Shown here one piece after another: positions 17,983 to 25,616 of a stretch of DNA of 64,000 bases. Every line of letters starts with the position of its first letter. The stretch's first letter is position 1. The stretch comes from G963422705 sp963422705 (GTDB taxonomy: Bacteria; Poribacteria; WGA-4E; WGA-3G): NCBI GenBank assembly GCA_963422705.1, contig OY730443.1:3348001-3412000 (forward strand), in the 5' to 3' direction. Position numbers and translations under genes: made by a program. Under the pieces are notes generated by a model that worked only from the letters and a program-made list of their open reading frames with translations, was not told where the DNA came from and made no database searches.

Positions 17983-18135
17983 ATGCCTAGAGATATTGTG
18001 ACATTGGCATGTGATGCATGCAGTCAGCGGAATTACGTAACGACGCGGAATCGTCGTACGAATCAAAACCGGTATGAACGGAAGAAGTACTGCCGGTTCT
18101 GCCGGAAGCATACATTGCATAAAGAAACGCGGTAA
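17983..18135 (+). CDS. rpmG: 50S ribosomal protein L33 (zinc-binding form)
   Basis: 50 residues. It begins MPRDIVTLACDACSQRNY and ends with a CRFCRKHTLHKETR tail, the standard L33 pattern. The two CxxC pairs (C10/C13 and the later CRFC) mark the zinc-binding, C+ form. It lies between tRNA-Thr and tRNA-Trp, its usual neighbours in many bacteria. An AAAGG stretch lies upstream of the ATG. Confidence 0.95.
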   Translation: MPRDIVTLACDACSQRNYVTTRNRRTNQNRYERKKYCRFCRKHTLHKETR

Positions 18136-18164
18136 TTTTTTTCGGGGAGAGTTCCCGGACTTGC

Positions 18165-18238
18165 AGGCCAGTAGCTCCAACGGCTAGAGCGTCGGTCTCC
18201 AAAACCGAATGTTGGGGGTTCGAATCCCTCCTGGCCTG
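18165..18238 (+). tRNA. tRNA-Trp (anticodon CCA)
   Basis: 74 bases. The acceptor AGGCCAG pairs with CTGGCCT. The anticodon stem TCGGT/ACCGA holds the loop CTCCAAA, anticodon CCA; discriminator G. It lies just before secE, as in many genomes. Confidence 0.95.
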
Positions 18239-18251
18239 CCTTTTTACTTTT

Positions 18252-18638
18252 ATGATAGCGCGCATAAAAACATATATTCAGGGTATTCGGTTGGAATGGC
18301 AGAAGGTATCGAAGCCGGACGCGAAAGAAATTCAAGGCAGTACCATTACGGTGATTGTGGCTTGTGCCCTCTTGGGGCTTTACATCTGGTTAGTTGATGG
18401 AAATGCCGCATATCCGATTTGGAACGGCGTCTTGGGTATGATTTTGTTGGTACTTATTCCGGTAGGTGTGTTTTCTCTGAGTAGAGGCTGGGAGGAGCAC
18501 CGGAATATTGCGATACTTGTGTCGTGTGTTCCGTTGGTTGTTGTGCTCATAAGCCAGTATGCACTCAGGCTTGACGAACCGCTAACAGGTTTCGGTATGG
18601 CATTCCTCAGGACGCTATTCCTCCGTACGGTTGAATAG
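18252..18638 (+). CDS. secE: preprotein translocase subunit SecE with extended C-terminus
   Basis: 128 residues, about twice the usual bacterial SecE. Residues 12-48 hold the family signature: an amphipathic RLEWQKVSKPDAKEIQGST followed by the conserved membrane helix. After that come two more hydrophobic segments, near residues 57-77 and 84-102, that are not part of the single-helix SecE plan. SecE clamps SecY in the Sec translocon. Its place between tRNA-Trp and nusG is canonical and supports the assignment. The extra helices could be a lineage-specific addition; a frame error is unlikely because the frame is open throughout. Confidence 0.85.
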   Translation: MIARIKTYIQGIRLEWQKVSKPDAKEIQGSTITVIVACALLGLYIWLVDGNAAYPIWNGVLGMILLVLIPVGVFSLSRGWEEHRNIAILVSCVPLVVVLISQYALRLDEPLTGFGMAFLRTLFLRTVE

Positions 18639-18702
18639 TTTATCCGGATTCAGGGCGAAAGCGTGAATTTGCTTTTTGCCTCTCTTTGTTGGTGAATCGA
18701 CT

Positions 18703-19269
18703 ATGGCTAGCTACTGGTACGTTGTTCAGATATACACCGGGCATGAAAATAAGGTAAAACTCAATCTTAATAACATGGTAGAGCGTGAGGGGCTCCAGGA
18801 TGAAATCCTAGAAATCAAGGTGCCTCTGACAGAAGTCATTGAGGTTAGAGACAGTAAACGCGAAGTCGGTTTTCGGCCTTCTTATCCGGGGTATGTCCTC
18901 GTTAACACGCTTTATGAATTGGGCCCAAACGTTGAGCGACAACAAGGCAAACGGAGTTGGGAACTGATTAAAGACACACAGGGCGTCATGAATTTTTTGG
19001 GCCCTATTGAAAGGCCTTCTGTGTTGGATGAGAGTGACGTTCAAGAAATGCTGCGGATGCCAACGTTAGAGGAACATGAACACGTTCCTTTGCCACGTGT
19101 CGAGTATGGTGTTGGGGATACAGTCAAGGTAATTGATGGCCCATTCAGTGGATTTCCAGCTGAAATTGAAGATATTGACATGGAACGTCAGCGACTGCGG
19201 CTGAGTATAACGATTTTCGGACGTTCAACCCCGGTTGAATTAGGTTTCCTTGAAGTGGAAGCCTTGTAG
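18703..19269 (+). CDS. nusG: transcription termination/antitermination protein NusG
   Basis: 188 residues. An N-terminal NGN domain (SYWYVVQIYTGHENKVKLNL, with FRPSYPGYVLV) is followed by a C-terminal KOW domain (YGVGDTVKVIDGPFSGFPAEIEDID). NusG binds RNA polymerase and links it to Rho or the ribosome. The ATG at 18703 gives the standard N-terminus; an in-frame TTG nine codons upstream is less likely. It lies between secE and rplK in the conserved order. Both the sequence and the context support the call. Confidence 0.96.
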   Translation: MASYWYVVQIYTGHENKVKLNLNNMVEREGLQDEILEIKVPLTEVIEVRDSKREVGFRPSYPGYVLVNTLYELGPNVERQQGKRSWELIKDTQGVMNFLGPIERPSVLDESDVQEMLRMPTLEEHEHVPLPRVEYGVGDTVKVIDGPFSGFPAEIEDIDMERQRLRLSITIFGRSTPVELGFLEVEAL

Positions 19270-19342
19270 ATTTAATTCATGCCATGTGAGGTGCGATACT
19301 TGCGGAGATAAAGGCCGCCTCATAATGCATAGTGGAGATAGC

Positions 19343-19765
19343 ATGGCAAAAAAAGTAGCAGGGGAAGTGAAGCTCCAATTAGTTTCAGGGCAAGCTACAC
19401 CGCAGCCACCTGTTGGGCCAAGTCTTGCCCCGTATATGATTAACCTGCAGGAGTTTATCAAATCTTTTAACGCCCAGACGCAGTACCAAATGGGGATGGT
19501 TGTCACCACCGTTGTGACATGTTATAGCGATAGAACGTTTACGTTTAACGTGAAATCGCCCCCCGCGGCAATTTTGCTAAAATCAGTAGCGAAAATTGCT
19601 AAAGGTTCAGGTGAGCCGAATCGGAACAAAGTTGCCTCAGTGACAATGGAGCAGATTCGCGAGATAGCGCAGACGAAATTGCCTGACTTAAATACGGCAG
19701 ATTTGGAAGCTGCGATGCGAATGATTGAAGGCACCGCTCGCAGTATGGGGCTTACAATTAATTAG
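19343..19765 (+). CDS. rplK: 50S ribosomal protein L11
   Basis: 140 residues, standard length. MAKKVAGEVKLQLVSGQATP and the proline-rich PPVGPSLAPYMINLQEFIKSFNAQTQ are L11 hallmarks; the C-terminal RNA-binding domain contains KIAKGSGEPNRNKV and EGTARSMGL. L11 binds the GTPase centre of 23S rRNA. The ATG at 19343 has GGAGATAGC before it and starts the conserved sequence; the longer frame from 19250 is not used. It is followed by rplA. Confidence 0.97.
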   Translation: MAKKVAGEVKLQLVSGQATPQPPVGPSLAPYMINLQEFIKSFNAQTQYQMGMVVTTVVTCYSDRTFTFNVKSPPAAILLKSVAKIAKGSGEPNRNKVASVTMEQIREIAQTKLPDLNTADLEAAMRMIEGTARSMGLTIN

Positions 19766-19833
19766 CATGTTCGAATCATTTTGATAGCCGTTGTTTTCGA
19801 GAAACGGCATTTCATATGATGAGACGATTTTCA

Positions 19834-19864
19834 GGAAGGAGTAGCGCGCCTCTCTACGGCGCGT
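19834..19864 (+). promoter_or_regulatory. Shine-Dalgarno-like GGAAGGAG followed by a hairpin upstream of rplA
   Basis: GGAAGGAG at 19834-19841 lies 38 bases before the rplA ATG. GCGCGCC (19844-19850) and GGCGCGT (19858-19864) form a 7-bp stem with a 7-base loop just after it. Folding would bring the strong GGAAGGAG closer to the start codon, which otherwise has only a weak AAAGG. A role in translational control of rplA is a guess. Confidence 0.4.
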
Positions 19865-19879
19865 AAATAGATAAAGGTT

Positions 19880-20578
19880 ATGGCGAAGAAAGGGAAGCGG
19901 TACCTGGAGATTAAAGAGCTGGTGGACAAGTCTAGGTTGTACACTGTCGATGAGGCTGTCTCGCTGATTAAGAAAACAGGTAGAACAAAATTTGATGAGA
20001 CGGTAGATTTGGCATCTCGTCTTGGCGTAGATGCGCGGGTAGCAGAGCAGAACATCCGGGGGACTGTTGCGTTACCGCATGGGACAGGTAAATCAGTGCG
20101 TGTCGCAGTTTTTGCACAGGGGGATAAAGCGCGTGAAGCGGAGAACGCGGGCGCTGATTTTGTTGGGACTGACGAATTGGTGGATAGAATTGTTGACGGC
20201 TGGCTTGATTTTGATGCAACTGTCGCGACACCAGACTTGATGCGGAGCATTATGCCAAAGTTGGGTCGAATTCTTGGCCCCCGCGGGTTAATGCCGAATG
20301 CGAAAGCCGGTACTGTCACAATGGAACTTGCTGAAACTATCCAGAATATCAAAGCAGGTCAAATTGAGTACCGGGTTGAACGTTCCTCCGGCATTGTCCA
20401 TGTCCCAATTGGGAAAGTCTCTTTTGACGATGAGCAAATTAAGGAGAATCTTAACGCGATAATGGGAGCTCTTGTTAACGCGCGCCCAGCCACTGTGAAA
20501 GGACGCTACATTCGGAGTGTGGCTATTTCATCGACGATGGGGGTTGGCATTCGTATTGACCCGCAGCAGTTTGGATAA
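19880..20578 (+). CDS. rplA: 50S ribosomal protein L1
   Basis: 232 residues, normal length. It contains KFDETVDLASRLGVD, RGTVALPHGTGK, the signature PKLGRILGPRGLMPNAKAGT and a C-terminal PATVKGRYIRSVAISSTMG. L1 forms the ribosomal stalk at the E site and in many bacteria represses its own operon by binding the mRNA. It starts 114 bases after rplK, a gap that contains two hairpins. It is followed by a 307-base gap with the L10 leader. Confidence 0.97.
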   Translation: MAKKGKRYLEIKELVDKSRLYTVDEAVSLIKKTGRTKFDETVDLASRLGVDARVAEQNIRGTVALPHGTGKSVRVAVFAQGDKAREAENAGADFVGTDELVDRIVDGWLDFDATVATPDLMRSIMPKLGRILGPRGLMPNAKAGTVTMELAETIQNIKAGQIEYRVERSSGIVHVPIGKVSFDDEQIKENLNAIMGALVNARPATVKGRYIRSVAISSTMGVGIRIDPQQFG

Positions 20579-20615
20579 TTGCGGTTCAAGCAAAGAAATG
20601 TGCGCGCCGGAATTA

Positions 20616-20635
20616 TCGTTCCGGAATTAAAATCT
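20616..20635. repeat. 20-bp dispersed repeat, copy 2
   Basis: Identical to the 20-base sequence at 12141-12160 (TCGTTCCGGAATTAAAATCT). It lies between rplA and the L10 leader. A nearby GCCGGAATTATCGTTCCGG stretch makes the surroundings imperfectly palindromic. Confidence 0.6.
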
Positions 20636-20654
20636 AAAATTTCATATATGGAAT

Positions 20655-20816
20655 AGAGTTGTAGAACGTAGGCGCCGCAGGCTTAATACCCTACCGAGAC
20701 TTGTCTGGAATGGAAATAGAATTGACGTGGCACGTTGTGATGGTGTGCCAATAACCGCCCGTTATTCCCTTCCTGGTCCAATTCGGTGTTAGCCTCCATG
20801 CAGTGGAGGCTTTTTA
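20655..20816 (+). ncRNA. ribosomal protein L10 leader (autoregulatory mRNA element)
   Basis: The core at 20661-20700 reads GTAGAACGTAGGCGCC, then GCAGGCTTAATACC and CTACCGAGAC, which matches the conserved kink-turn region of the L10 leader: a GTAGG/CCTAC stem around GCTTAAT, followed by CCGAG. The element precedes rplJ and ends in a terminator-like hairpin, the arrangement known from Bacillus and others, where the L10-L12 complex binds the leader to attenuate rplJL. Assignment is by motif and position; a covariance search was not possible. Confidence 0.8.
20791..20816 (+). terminator. attenuator terminator of the L10 leader
   Basis: AGCCTCC and GGAGGCT form a stem with a short loop (ATGCAGT), followed by TTTTATTT. 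It lies 70 bases before rplJ, as expected for attenuation or for separating rplKA from rplJL. Confidence 0.8.
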
Positions 20817-20885
20817 TTTGCCTATGTCCATAGAGAGAAATTCAGGTAGTGCTTATTTTGATAGGCGCTGGAAAGGAGCTGACAT

Positions 20886-21452
20886 ATGCCAAATCAGGCT
20901 AACGTTCAGCAGGTAGAACAAATTCGCGAACTTTTTGAGAGTGCCGATGTTATTTTGTTAACAGACTTTCAAGGACTTACCGTCGTTGAGACTAACGAAT
21001 TGCGGAATCGATTACGTGAAGCTCATGTTAGGTACAGAGTTTGTAAGAATACGTTGATAAACGTTGTCGCCCAAGAGAGGGGCATTGAAGGGTTAGAGCC
21101 TTATCTAAAAGGCAATACTGCCCTAGCGATAAGTCGTGAGGCGGCGGCACCGGCAAAGATACTGTTAGCCTTTCTCGAGAAAAATGCGAATTTCAAGATT
21201 AAGGGCGGTATTCTGGGAACACGGGTGATTGATGCCGAGGGGGTTGAAGCCCTACAACATATGCCGGCCCGAGAAGTGATGATTGCCCAAGCAGTGGCGG
21301 GGATTGGGGCACCTCTTACTGGATTAGTTCAAGTTCTCCATCAAGGTTCGCCACTGATGGGAATGGTGAATGTGTTAAGTGGTACGATACGGCAAGTGGC
21401 CTCGGTACTAACGCAGGTTGTGGAACAAAAGAAAGAGGCTGAAAACGCCTAA
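20886..21452 (+). CDS. rplJ: 50S ribosomal protein L10
   Basis: 188 residues. Typical L10: FESADVILLTDFQGLTV, ELRNRLREAHVRYRVCKNTL, and a C-terminal helix for L7/L12 dimer binding. L10 is the base of the L7/L12 stalk. AAAGGAGCTGACAT precedes the ATG. The gene lies behind its own leader RNA, 28 bases before rplL, so the two form one unit. The length is close to the usual 165-175, with a slightly long tail. Confidence 0.95.
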   Translation: MPNQANVQQVEQIRELFESADVILLTDFQGLTVVETNELRNRLREAHVRYRVCKNTLINVVAQERGIEGLEPYLKGNTALAISREAAAPAKILLAFLEKNANFKIKGGILGTRVIDAEGVEALQHMPAREVMIAQAVAGIGAPLTGLVQVLHQGSPLMGMVNVLSGTIRQVASVLTQVVEQKKEAENA

Positions 21453-21480
21453 TTTTTTAAGATAAGAAAGGAGCCAAACG

Positions 21481-21879
21481 ATGGCTGCAAATATTGAACA
21501 GTTAATTGAAGAGATTGGCAATATGACGGTTTTGGAACTCTCTGAGCTCGTCAAAGCCTTGGAAGATAAGTTTGGGGTGAGCGCGTCGGCTATACCAGCT
21601 ATGGCGATGCCGGGGATAGGGCCTGCCACAGCGGCGGATGAAGATGTCCCTGCCGAAGCAGAAGAAAAGACGGAATTTGACGTACAACTCAAAGAATTCG
21701 GCCAGCAAAAAATTCCTGTTATCAAAGAGGTTCGCGCGATTACTGGACTCGGGCTGAAAGAAGCGAAGGAAAAAGTTGAATCTGCACCTGTGGTTATCCA
21801 AGAAGGTGTCAGTCAAGAGGAAGCCGACAAGACTAAAGCCCAACTCGAAGAGCTTGGGGCAACAGTCGAAATTCTGTAG
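21481..21879 (+). CDS. rplL: 50S ribosomal protein L7/L12
   Basis: 132 residues. The N-terminal dimerisation domain (IEQLIEEIGNMTVLELSELVKALEDKFGV), a flexible Ala/Pro/acidic hinge and the C-terminal domain (EFDVQLKEFG..KIPVIKEVRAITGLGLKEAKEKVE) are complete. It recruits translation GTPases. AAAGGAGCCAAACG precedes the ATG. In most bacteria rpoB follows; here an unrelated membrane-protein gene follows. Confidence 0.97.
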   Translation: MAANIEQLIEEIGNMTVLELSELVKALEDKFGVSASAIPAMAMPGIGPATAADEDVPAEAEEKTEFDVQLKEFGQQKIPVIKEVRAITGLGLKEAKEKVESAPVVIQEGVSQEEADKTKAQLEELGATVEIL

Positions 21880-21918
21880 TCAGCATTTATCTCTGCCACT
21901 TCCAGGAAGGAACGTTGA

Positions 21919-21947
21919 GGGCGGGATGACACTTACCGCCCTATTTC
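21919..21947 (+). terminator. weak terminator-like hairpin after rplL
   Basis: GGGCGG and CCGCCC form a 6-bp GC stem, followed by TATTTCT. The T-run is poor, so termination may be partial. Confidence 0.45.
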
Positions 21948-22019
21948 TCCCGCCGCCATTTATACATGACAGTTTGAGACTTTACATGGAACTCTACTCT
22001 ACCGTTACGGTGGGAATTG

Positions 22020-22883
22020 ATGTTTAGTATTATTGACGTTTTTTATATCGTCTTCAGTCAATTGGCAATAGGTGGTTTCGGACTGCTTTTGTTTGTTCCT
22101 CGAGGGTTAGTGGGGGCAAACTTTTATCGTTTGATGGGGAGCATTTATCTGCTTGTGACTGGGTTAGCGCGGTGCGCGAATTTATCGCTCATCCAGCAAC
22201 CGGTTACACTCACCAATTTTTTCGGATTCGGAGGCGATTTTTCTAACGATTTACAGCGCATCGAATCCGTTTTTGTTCTCACCTTTTTTTTTCTCATCCT
22301 CCTCTATACCTTGAGTTGGTGGCTTAAATCACTGCTGTTTACGCGTGTACTTTTCCTCGGTTGCCTGCTGAATGGCGGTGTCTGGCTGTTTTTGAGTGCA
22401 GCGCGTTACTTCAAAATCGTTCAGCTGCCCGGTGAAGCGGTTTTGTTACCTTTCCAATTCTTGGTATCAGCCGTGCTGCTCGGCGCTGTTCATACAGGGA
22501 TGTGGTTCGGGCATTGGTATCTTGTTACTCCGGATTTACCGGTAAAATATTTCAGACGTTTTAATAGCCTTCTCCTCTATTCCCTCCTTGGCACTAGCTG
22601 TCTGATTGGCGTGAACGTTTTGTTACGCTGGCAAACTGCAAATCCTCTTCCTTTTAATCTTTATTATCAACTTATATTTGGCATGCGGTTGATTATTGGA
22701 CTCGGCGGTACGTTGTTTATCTACTTCATCACGTGGCACTGCCTGCGCGATAAATCAGTTGCTGTCGATGTTCTGGGGGCAACGCGCGCAGCTACAGGTT
22801 TCCTTTTTATCGCCATTATTACTGTATTTATCGGAGAATTCTGCAGCCGGTTGTTGCTGCTGGAAATGCGTTTTGTCTTCTGA
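22020..22883 (+). CDS. multi-pass membrane protein of unknown function
   Basis: 287 residues with about seven to eight hydrophobic helices spread over the whole length, beginning IDVFYIVFSQLAIGGFGLLLF. A histidine pair in HTGMWFGHWYLVTPDLP and a later YFITWHC lie at helix ends; together with the aromatic content they recall quinone- or haem-binding membrane proteins, but no family is recognised with confidence. It occupies the place where rpoB is normally found. The ATG at 22020 follows GGTGGG; an in-frame TTG immediately before is ignored. A weak terminator lies upstream, so it may be read through from rplL. Confidence 0.65.
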   Translation: MFSIIDVFYIVFSQLAIGGFGLLLFVPRGLVGANFYRLMGSIYLLVTGLARCANLSLIQQPVTLTNFFGFGGDFSNDLQRIESVFVLTFFFLILLYTLSWWLKSLLFTRVLFLGCLLNGGVWLFLSAARYFKIVQLPGEAVLLPFQFLVSAVLLGAVHTGMWFGHWYLVTPDLPVKYFRRFNSLLLYSLLGTSCLIGVNVLLRWQTANPLPFNLYYQLIFGMRLIIGLGGTLFIYFITWHCLRDKSVAVDVLGATRAATGFLFIAIITVFIGEFCSRLLLLEMRFVF

Positions 22884-22916
22884 TATACCGGGCCTTTTTT
22901 GTTATCTTTAATTTCC

Positions 22917-22945
22917 TTGCTAGTTAAAATCCGATATGCTAAAAT
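22917..22945 (+). promoter_or_regulatory. putative sigma70 promoter for the MDR dehydrogenase gene
   Basis: TTGCTA, 17-base spacer, TAAAAT, about 48 bases before the start codon at 22994. Confidence 0.55.
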
Positions 22946-22993
22946 TTAATGCGATTAAAATAGGCTGCTTTTTGACGTGATAAGGAGAAAAAG

Positions 22994-24064
22994 ATGAAAT
23001 CTCAAATTTTCTATGAACCAGAAAAAATGATGCTGGAGGAACGCCCTATTCCAGAACCGGGTAATACTGATGTATTAGTCAAAGTCAGGTCTGTCGGTAT
23101 CTGTGGCTCGGATGTCGCTTACTATTTCGGAAATAGTTCCCTTGAAACGTCGGACGGGAAGGGACCCCTCATCCTCGGACACGAGTTTACAGGAGAAGTG
23201 GTTGAAGTTAGCGAAGAGGCCGCAAACGTTGGGGGACTTCACGTTGGGGATAGGGTTGTTGTTAATCCTGTTCAATCTAATCCGAATTCGTTTTGGACTC
23301 AAAAAGGGTTGTCAAACCTTTGTCCAGAAAAGCGGGTTTTGGGGGTAGGCGTTGACGGCGGGTTCGCAGAGTACGCCGTTTCGGATTATCGTTGGACAGT
23401 TAAGCTCCCTGATAACGTTACCTATGCCCAGGGGGCGCTCACTGAACCGCTCGCATGTGGGTTATACGCGGTTAACAATCTGAATGCTGAGGCAGGACAG
23501 ACAGCGGTTGTATTTGGCCCCGGCCCAATTGGGCTAATGATGGTGCAAGTGTTGAAAAGTCGTGGACTCAAAAACGTTTTGCTTGTCGGAACACGCGACT
23601 ATCGTCTCGAACGCGGAAAGGAACTTGGGGCAAATGTGATTGTCAATATCAGTGATACCACTTCCCCGCACTATGTAGCGGAACTTGGTACTACCATTCA
23701 AGAACTCAATAATGGGGAATTGGCAGACAGAGCGATTACTGCAACCAGTTCATTGAGCGCAATTCACATGGCGTTAGAAGTCACCGGACGGCATGCCACC
23801 GTCGTTATCTTTGGTCTTCCCGGCGATGCAGATGTGATGCAGGTACCTATCTTGGATACTATCCTCATGGATAAGACAATTCGGTTTTCTTGGTTGGCAC
23901 CGGATACATGGGAGGAGGCAGTCCAGCTCATCTCAAAGGGTGATGTCGACATGGATAAAATCATCAGCCATGAATTTTCATTGGATTCACTCGTTGAAGG
24001 GATAACTAAAGTGCGAAACCGGGAAGATGGCTGCACCAAGGGGTTGATTAAAGTTTCTGAGTAG
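22994..24064 (+). CDS. medium-chain zinc alcohol/polyol dehydrogenase
   Basis: 356 residues of the MDR superfamily, closest in style to sorbitol/threonine dehydrogenases. Catalytic zinc ligands are in GICGSDV and GHEFTGEV, with EPLACG further on; the cofactor motif is VVFGPGPIGLMMVQ. The loop that normally holds four structural-zinc cysteines (about residues 93-110) keeps only one (SNLC), so the structural zinc is probably absent. It oxidises a secondary alcohol of a sugar or amino acid with NAD(P); the substrate is not determined. GATAAGGAGAAAAAG precedes the ATG. Confidence 0.85.
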   Translation: MKSQIFYEPEKMMLEERPIPEPGNTDVLVKVRSVGICGSDVAYYFGNSSLETSDGKGPLILGHEFTGEVVEVSEEAANVGGLHVGDRVVVNPVQSNPNSFWTQKGLSNLCPEKRVLGVGVDGGFAEYAVSDYRWTVKLPDNVTYAQGALTEPLACGLYAVNNLNAEAGQTAVVFGPGPIGLMMVQVLKSRGLKNVLLVGTRDYRLERGKELGANVIVNISDTTSPHYVAELGTTIQELNNGELADRAITATSSLSAIHMALEVTGRHATVVIFGLPGDADVMQVPILDTILMDKTIRFSWLAPDTWEEAVQLISKGDVDMDKIISHEFSLDSLVEGITKVRNREDGCTKGLIKVSE

Positions 24065-24094
24065 ATTTTTGCACGTGTCTACCGCCGAGGCCAC

Positions 24095-24433
24095 ATGGGT
24101 ATTCCATTTTTCGTTGTTTTTGTCTTTTCAATTGGTTTTTTGTCGCTTGGATTCACCGGGGGTGCTGATTTTGTTTCAGTCCAGTGGGCTCGCTGGGAGT
24201 CGCTTGACGGTGAAAAGATTTTTTTTATCCCTCACCTTAATTTTCGAGCCGATTATTGGGCAATGGCAAGGTGCTTCGCCGGATTCCTCCTATTTTTTAC
24301 GTGTCTTTACTCTATGGGATTTTTTCTCTATTTAGAAGAGCGGGAGAGTGGGCGGATTATGAAAAATGTTAAAAGTTTTGTCAAACTCAGACAATTGCTT
24401 GAAAGGTTTCAAAAGAAGGGGACTCCGAGATGA
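24095..24433 (+). CDS. small membrane protein, hypothetical
   Basis: 112 residues with two hydrophobic helices (near 4-22 and 55-75) and a basic C-terminal tail (KSFVKLRQLLERFQKKG). No family is recognised. It lies in the gap between the MDR dehydrogenase and hemE on the same strand, with no competing frame of better quality. No strong ribosome-binding site is seen. A second overlapping frame (24069-24335) is less protein-like. Confidence 0.45.
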   Translation: MGIPFFVVFVFSIGFLSLGFTGGADFVSVQWARWESLDGEKIFFIPHLNFRADYWAMARCFAGFLLFFTCLYSMGFFLYLEERESGRIMKNVKSFVKLRQLLERFQKKGTPR

Positions 24434-24511
24434 AATTAAAGTACTTGTTCTTGCCCCTATAGAACTGACTGGTAAATTGGAAGCCGTCTGGCGAGAAATC
24501 AAGGTGGATTG

Positions 24512-25612
24512 ATGATAGATAACGTACACTCATCGCTGTCTGGTTTGGAAAATGACCGGCTATTGCGGGCCGCGCGTCGTTTACCGGTTGACAGGGCGCC
24601 TGTTTGGATGATGCGGCAGGCCGGACGCTCGGATCCGGCTTACCGGCGGATAAGAAGAGAGATAAACCTACCTTTGGAACGCCTTTTTCGTACATGCCCA
24701 GTACCCATGTCGGACACGGATGTGGAATGGGCTGTTAAGATTTCGATGCTGCCCCAGCGAATTGGTGTAGACGCTATTATTGTCTATAAAGATATTCTGA
24801 CACCGTTATGTCCAATGGGCGTGCATTTCCGATTTGCGCCGGGGCCCGTTTTAGACACTCCGATTCGCAGCCGCGAACAAATCGAATCCCTAAAACCGCT
24901 TGATGACGTACCGGCCCAGCTCGCCTTCACCGGCCGCGTCATCCGCACACTACGAGAGACATTGAACGGGAAATTGCCCCTCATCGGATTTGCAGGGGCA
25001 CCGATGACGCTCGCTGCTTTTGTTGTTACCGGCGGAAGCCCTATGAAACGCAGTGGTGACGGCACGGATGCAGCAAAAACGTTCTTTCAAATGGTAGCCG
25101 AATCACCTAAGCTCTTTCATCGATTGCTTACCCGTTTAACGGAAATGACAATCCAGTATTTGAATTATCAAATCGCTGAAGGGGTACAGATAGTACAGCT
25201 TTTTGAGTCCATCGCGGATATGATTCCACGCCCCATGTATAAAAATTTTGTGCTACCGTATCATCAGCGGATTTTTGCGGCACTCAATTCCCGGGTGCCC
25301 GCAATTTTATTTGCAAAGGAGTGCAGATACCTTGATTTAATGCAGCGCAGTGGGGCAGACGTGTTGAGCGTTGGAAAATGCGTTAACCTCCTGAAGGCAA
25401 GAGCCGAAACCGACGGGGCAGTCGCTTTCCAAGGGAACGTTGATAACAATATCGTCCGGGATGGTACGCCCGAGGACGTTACCGAAGCCGTACAACTCTG
25501 TTTAAAACAGGGCGGAACAATAGGACATATTTTGAACCTAAACCATGGATTACATAGAGATACACCGTTTGAGAATGTCAAACATTTCGTAAATGTTGCA
25601 AGGAGCACGTAA
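24512..25612 (+). CDS. hemE: uroporphyrinogen decarboxylase (HemE), divergent
   Basis: 366 residues. The N-terminal signature PVWMMRQAGR is intact, followed by a divergent SDPAYRRIR where YLPEYR is usual. KDILTPL keeps the catalytic Asp. GFAGAPMTLAAFVV has Phe where most family members have Tyr (Tyr164 in human UROD). LNLNHGLHRDTP keeps the C-terminal His. HemE converts uroporphyrinogen III to coproporphyrinogen III. The linked hemH and hemY genes strongly support a haem role, although the substitutions leave some room for an altered substrate. AGGTGG lies just before the ATG. It overlaps no gene but almost touches the next one. Confidence 0.88.
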   Translation: MIDNVHSSLSGLENDRLLRAARRLPVDRAPVWMMRQAGRSDPAYRRIRREINLPLERLFRTCPVPMSDTDVEWAVKISMLPQRIGVDAIIVYKDILTPLCPMGVHFRFAPGPVLDTPIRSREQIESLKPLDDVPAQLAFTGRVIRTLRETLNGKLPLIGFAGAPMTLAAFVVTGGSPMKRSGDGTDAAKTFFQMVAESPKLFHRLLTRLTEMTIQYLNYQIAEGVQIVQLFESIADMIPRPMYKNFVLPYHQRIFAALNSRVPAILFAKECRYLDLMQRSGADVLSVGKCVNLLKARAETDGAVAFQGNVDNNIVRDGTPEDVTEAVQLCLKQGGTIGHILNLNHGLHRDTPFENVKHFVNVARST

Positions 25613-25616
25613 GAGA

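Noticed and set aside
24069..24335. Alternative frame overlapping the small membrane protein after the MDR gene
   Set aside because: Its translation is less regular than the overlapping two-helix protein at 24095-24433 and has no ribosome-binding site.
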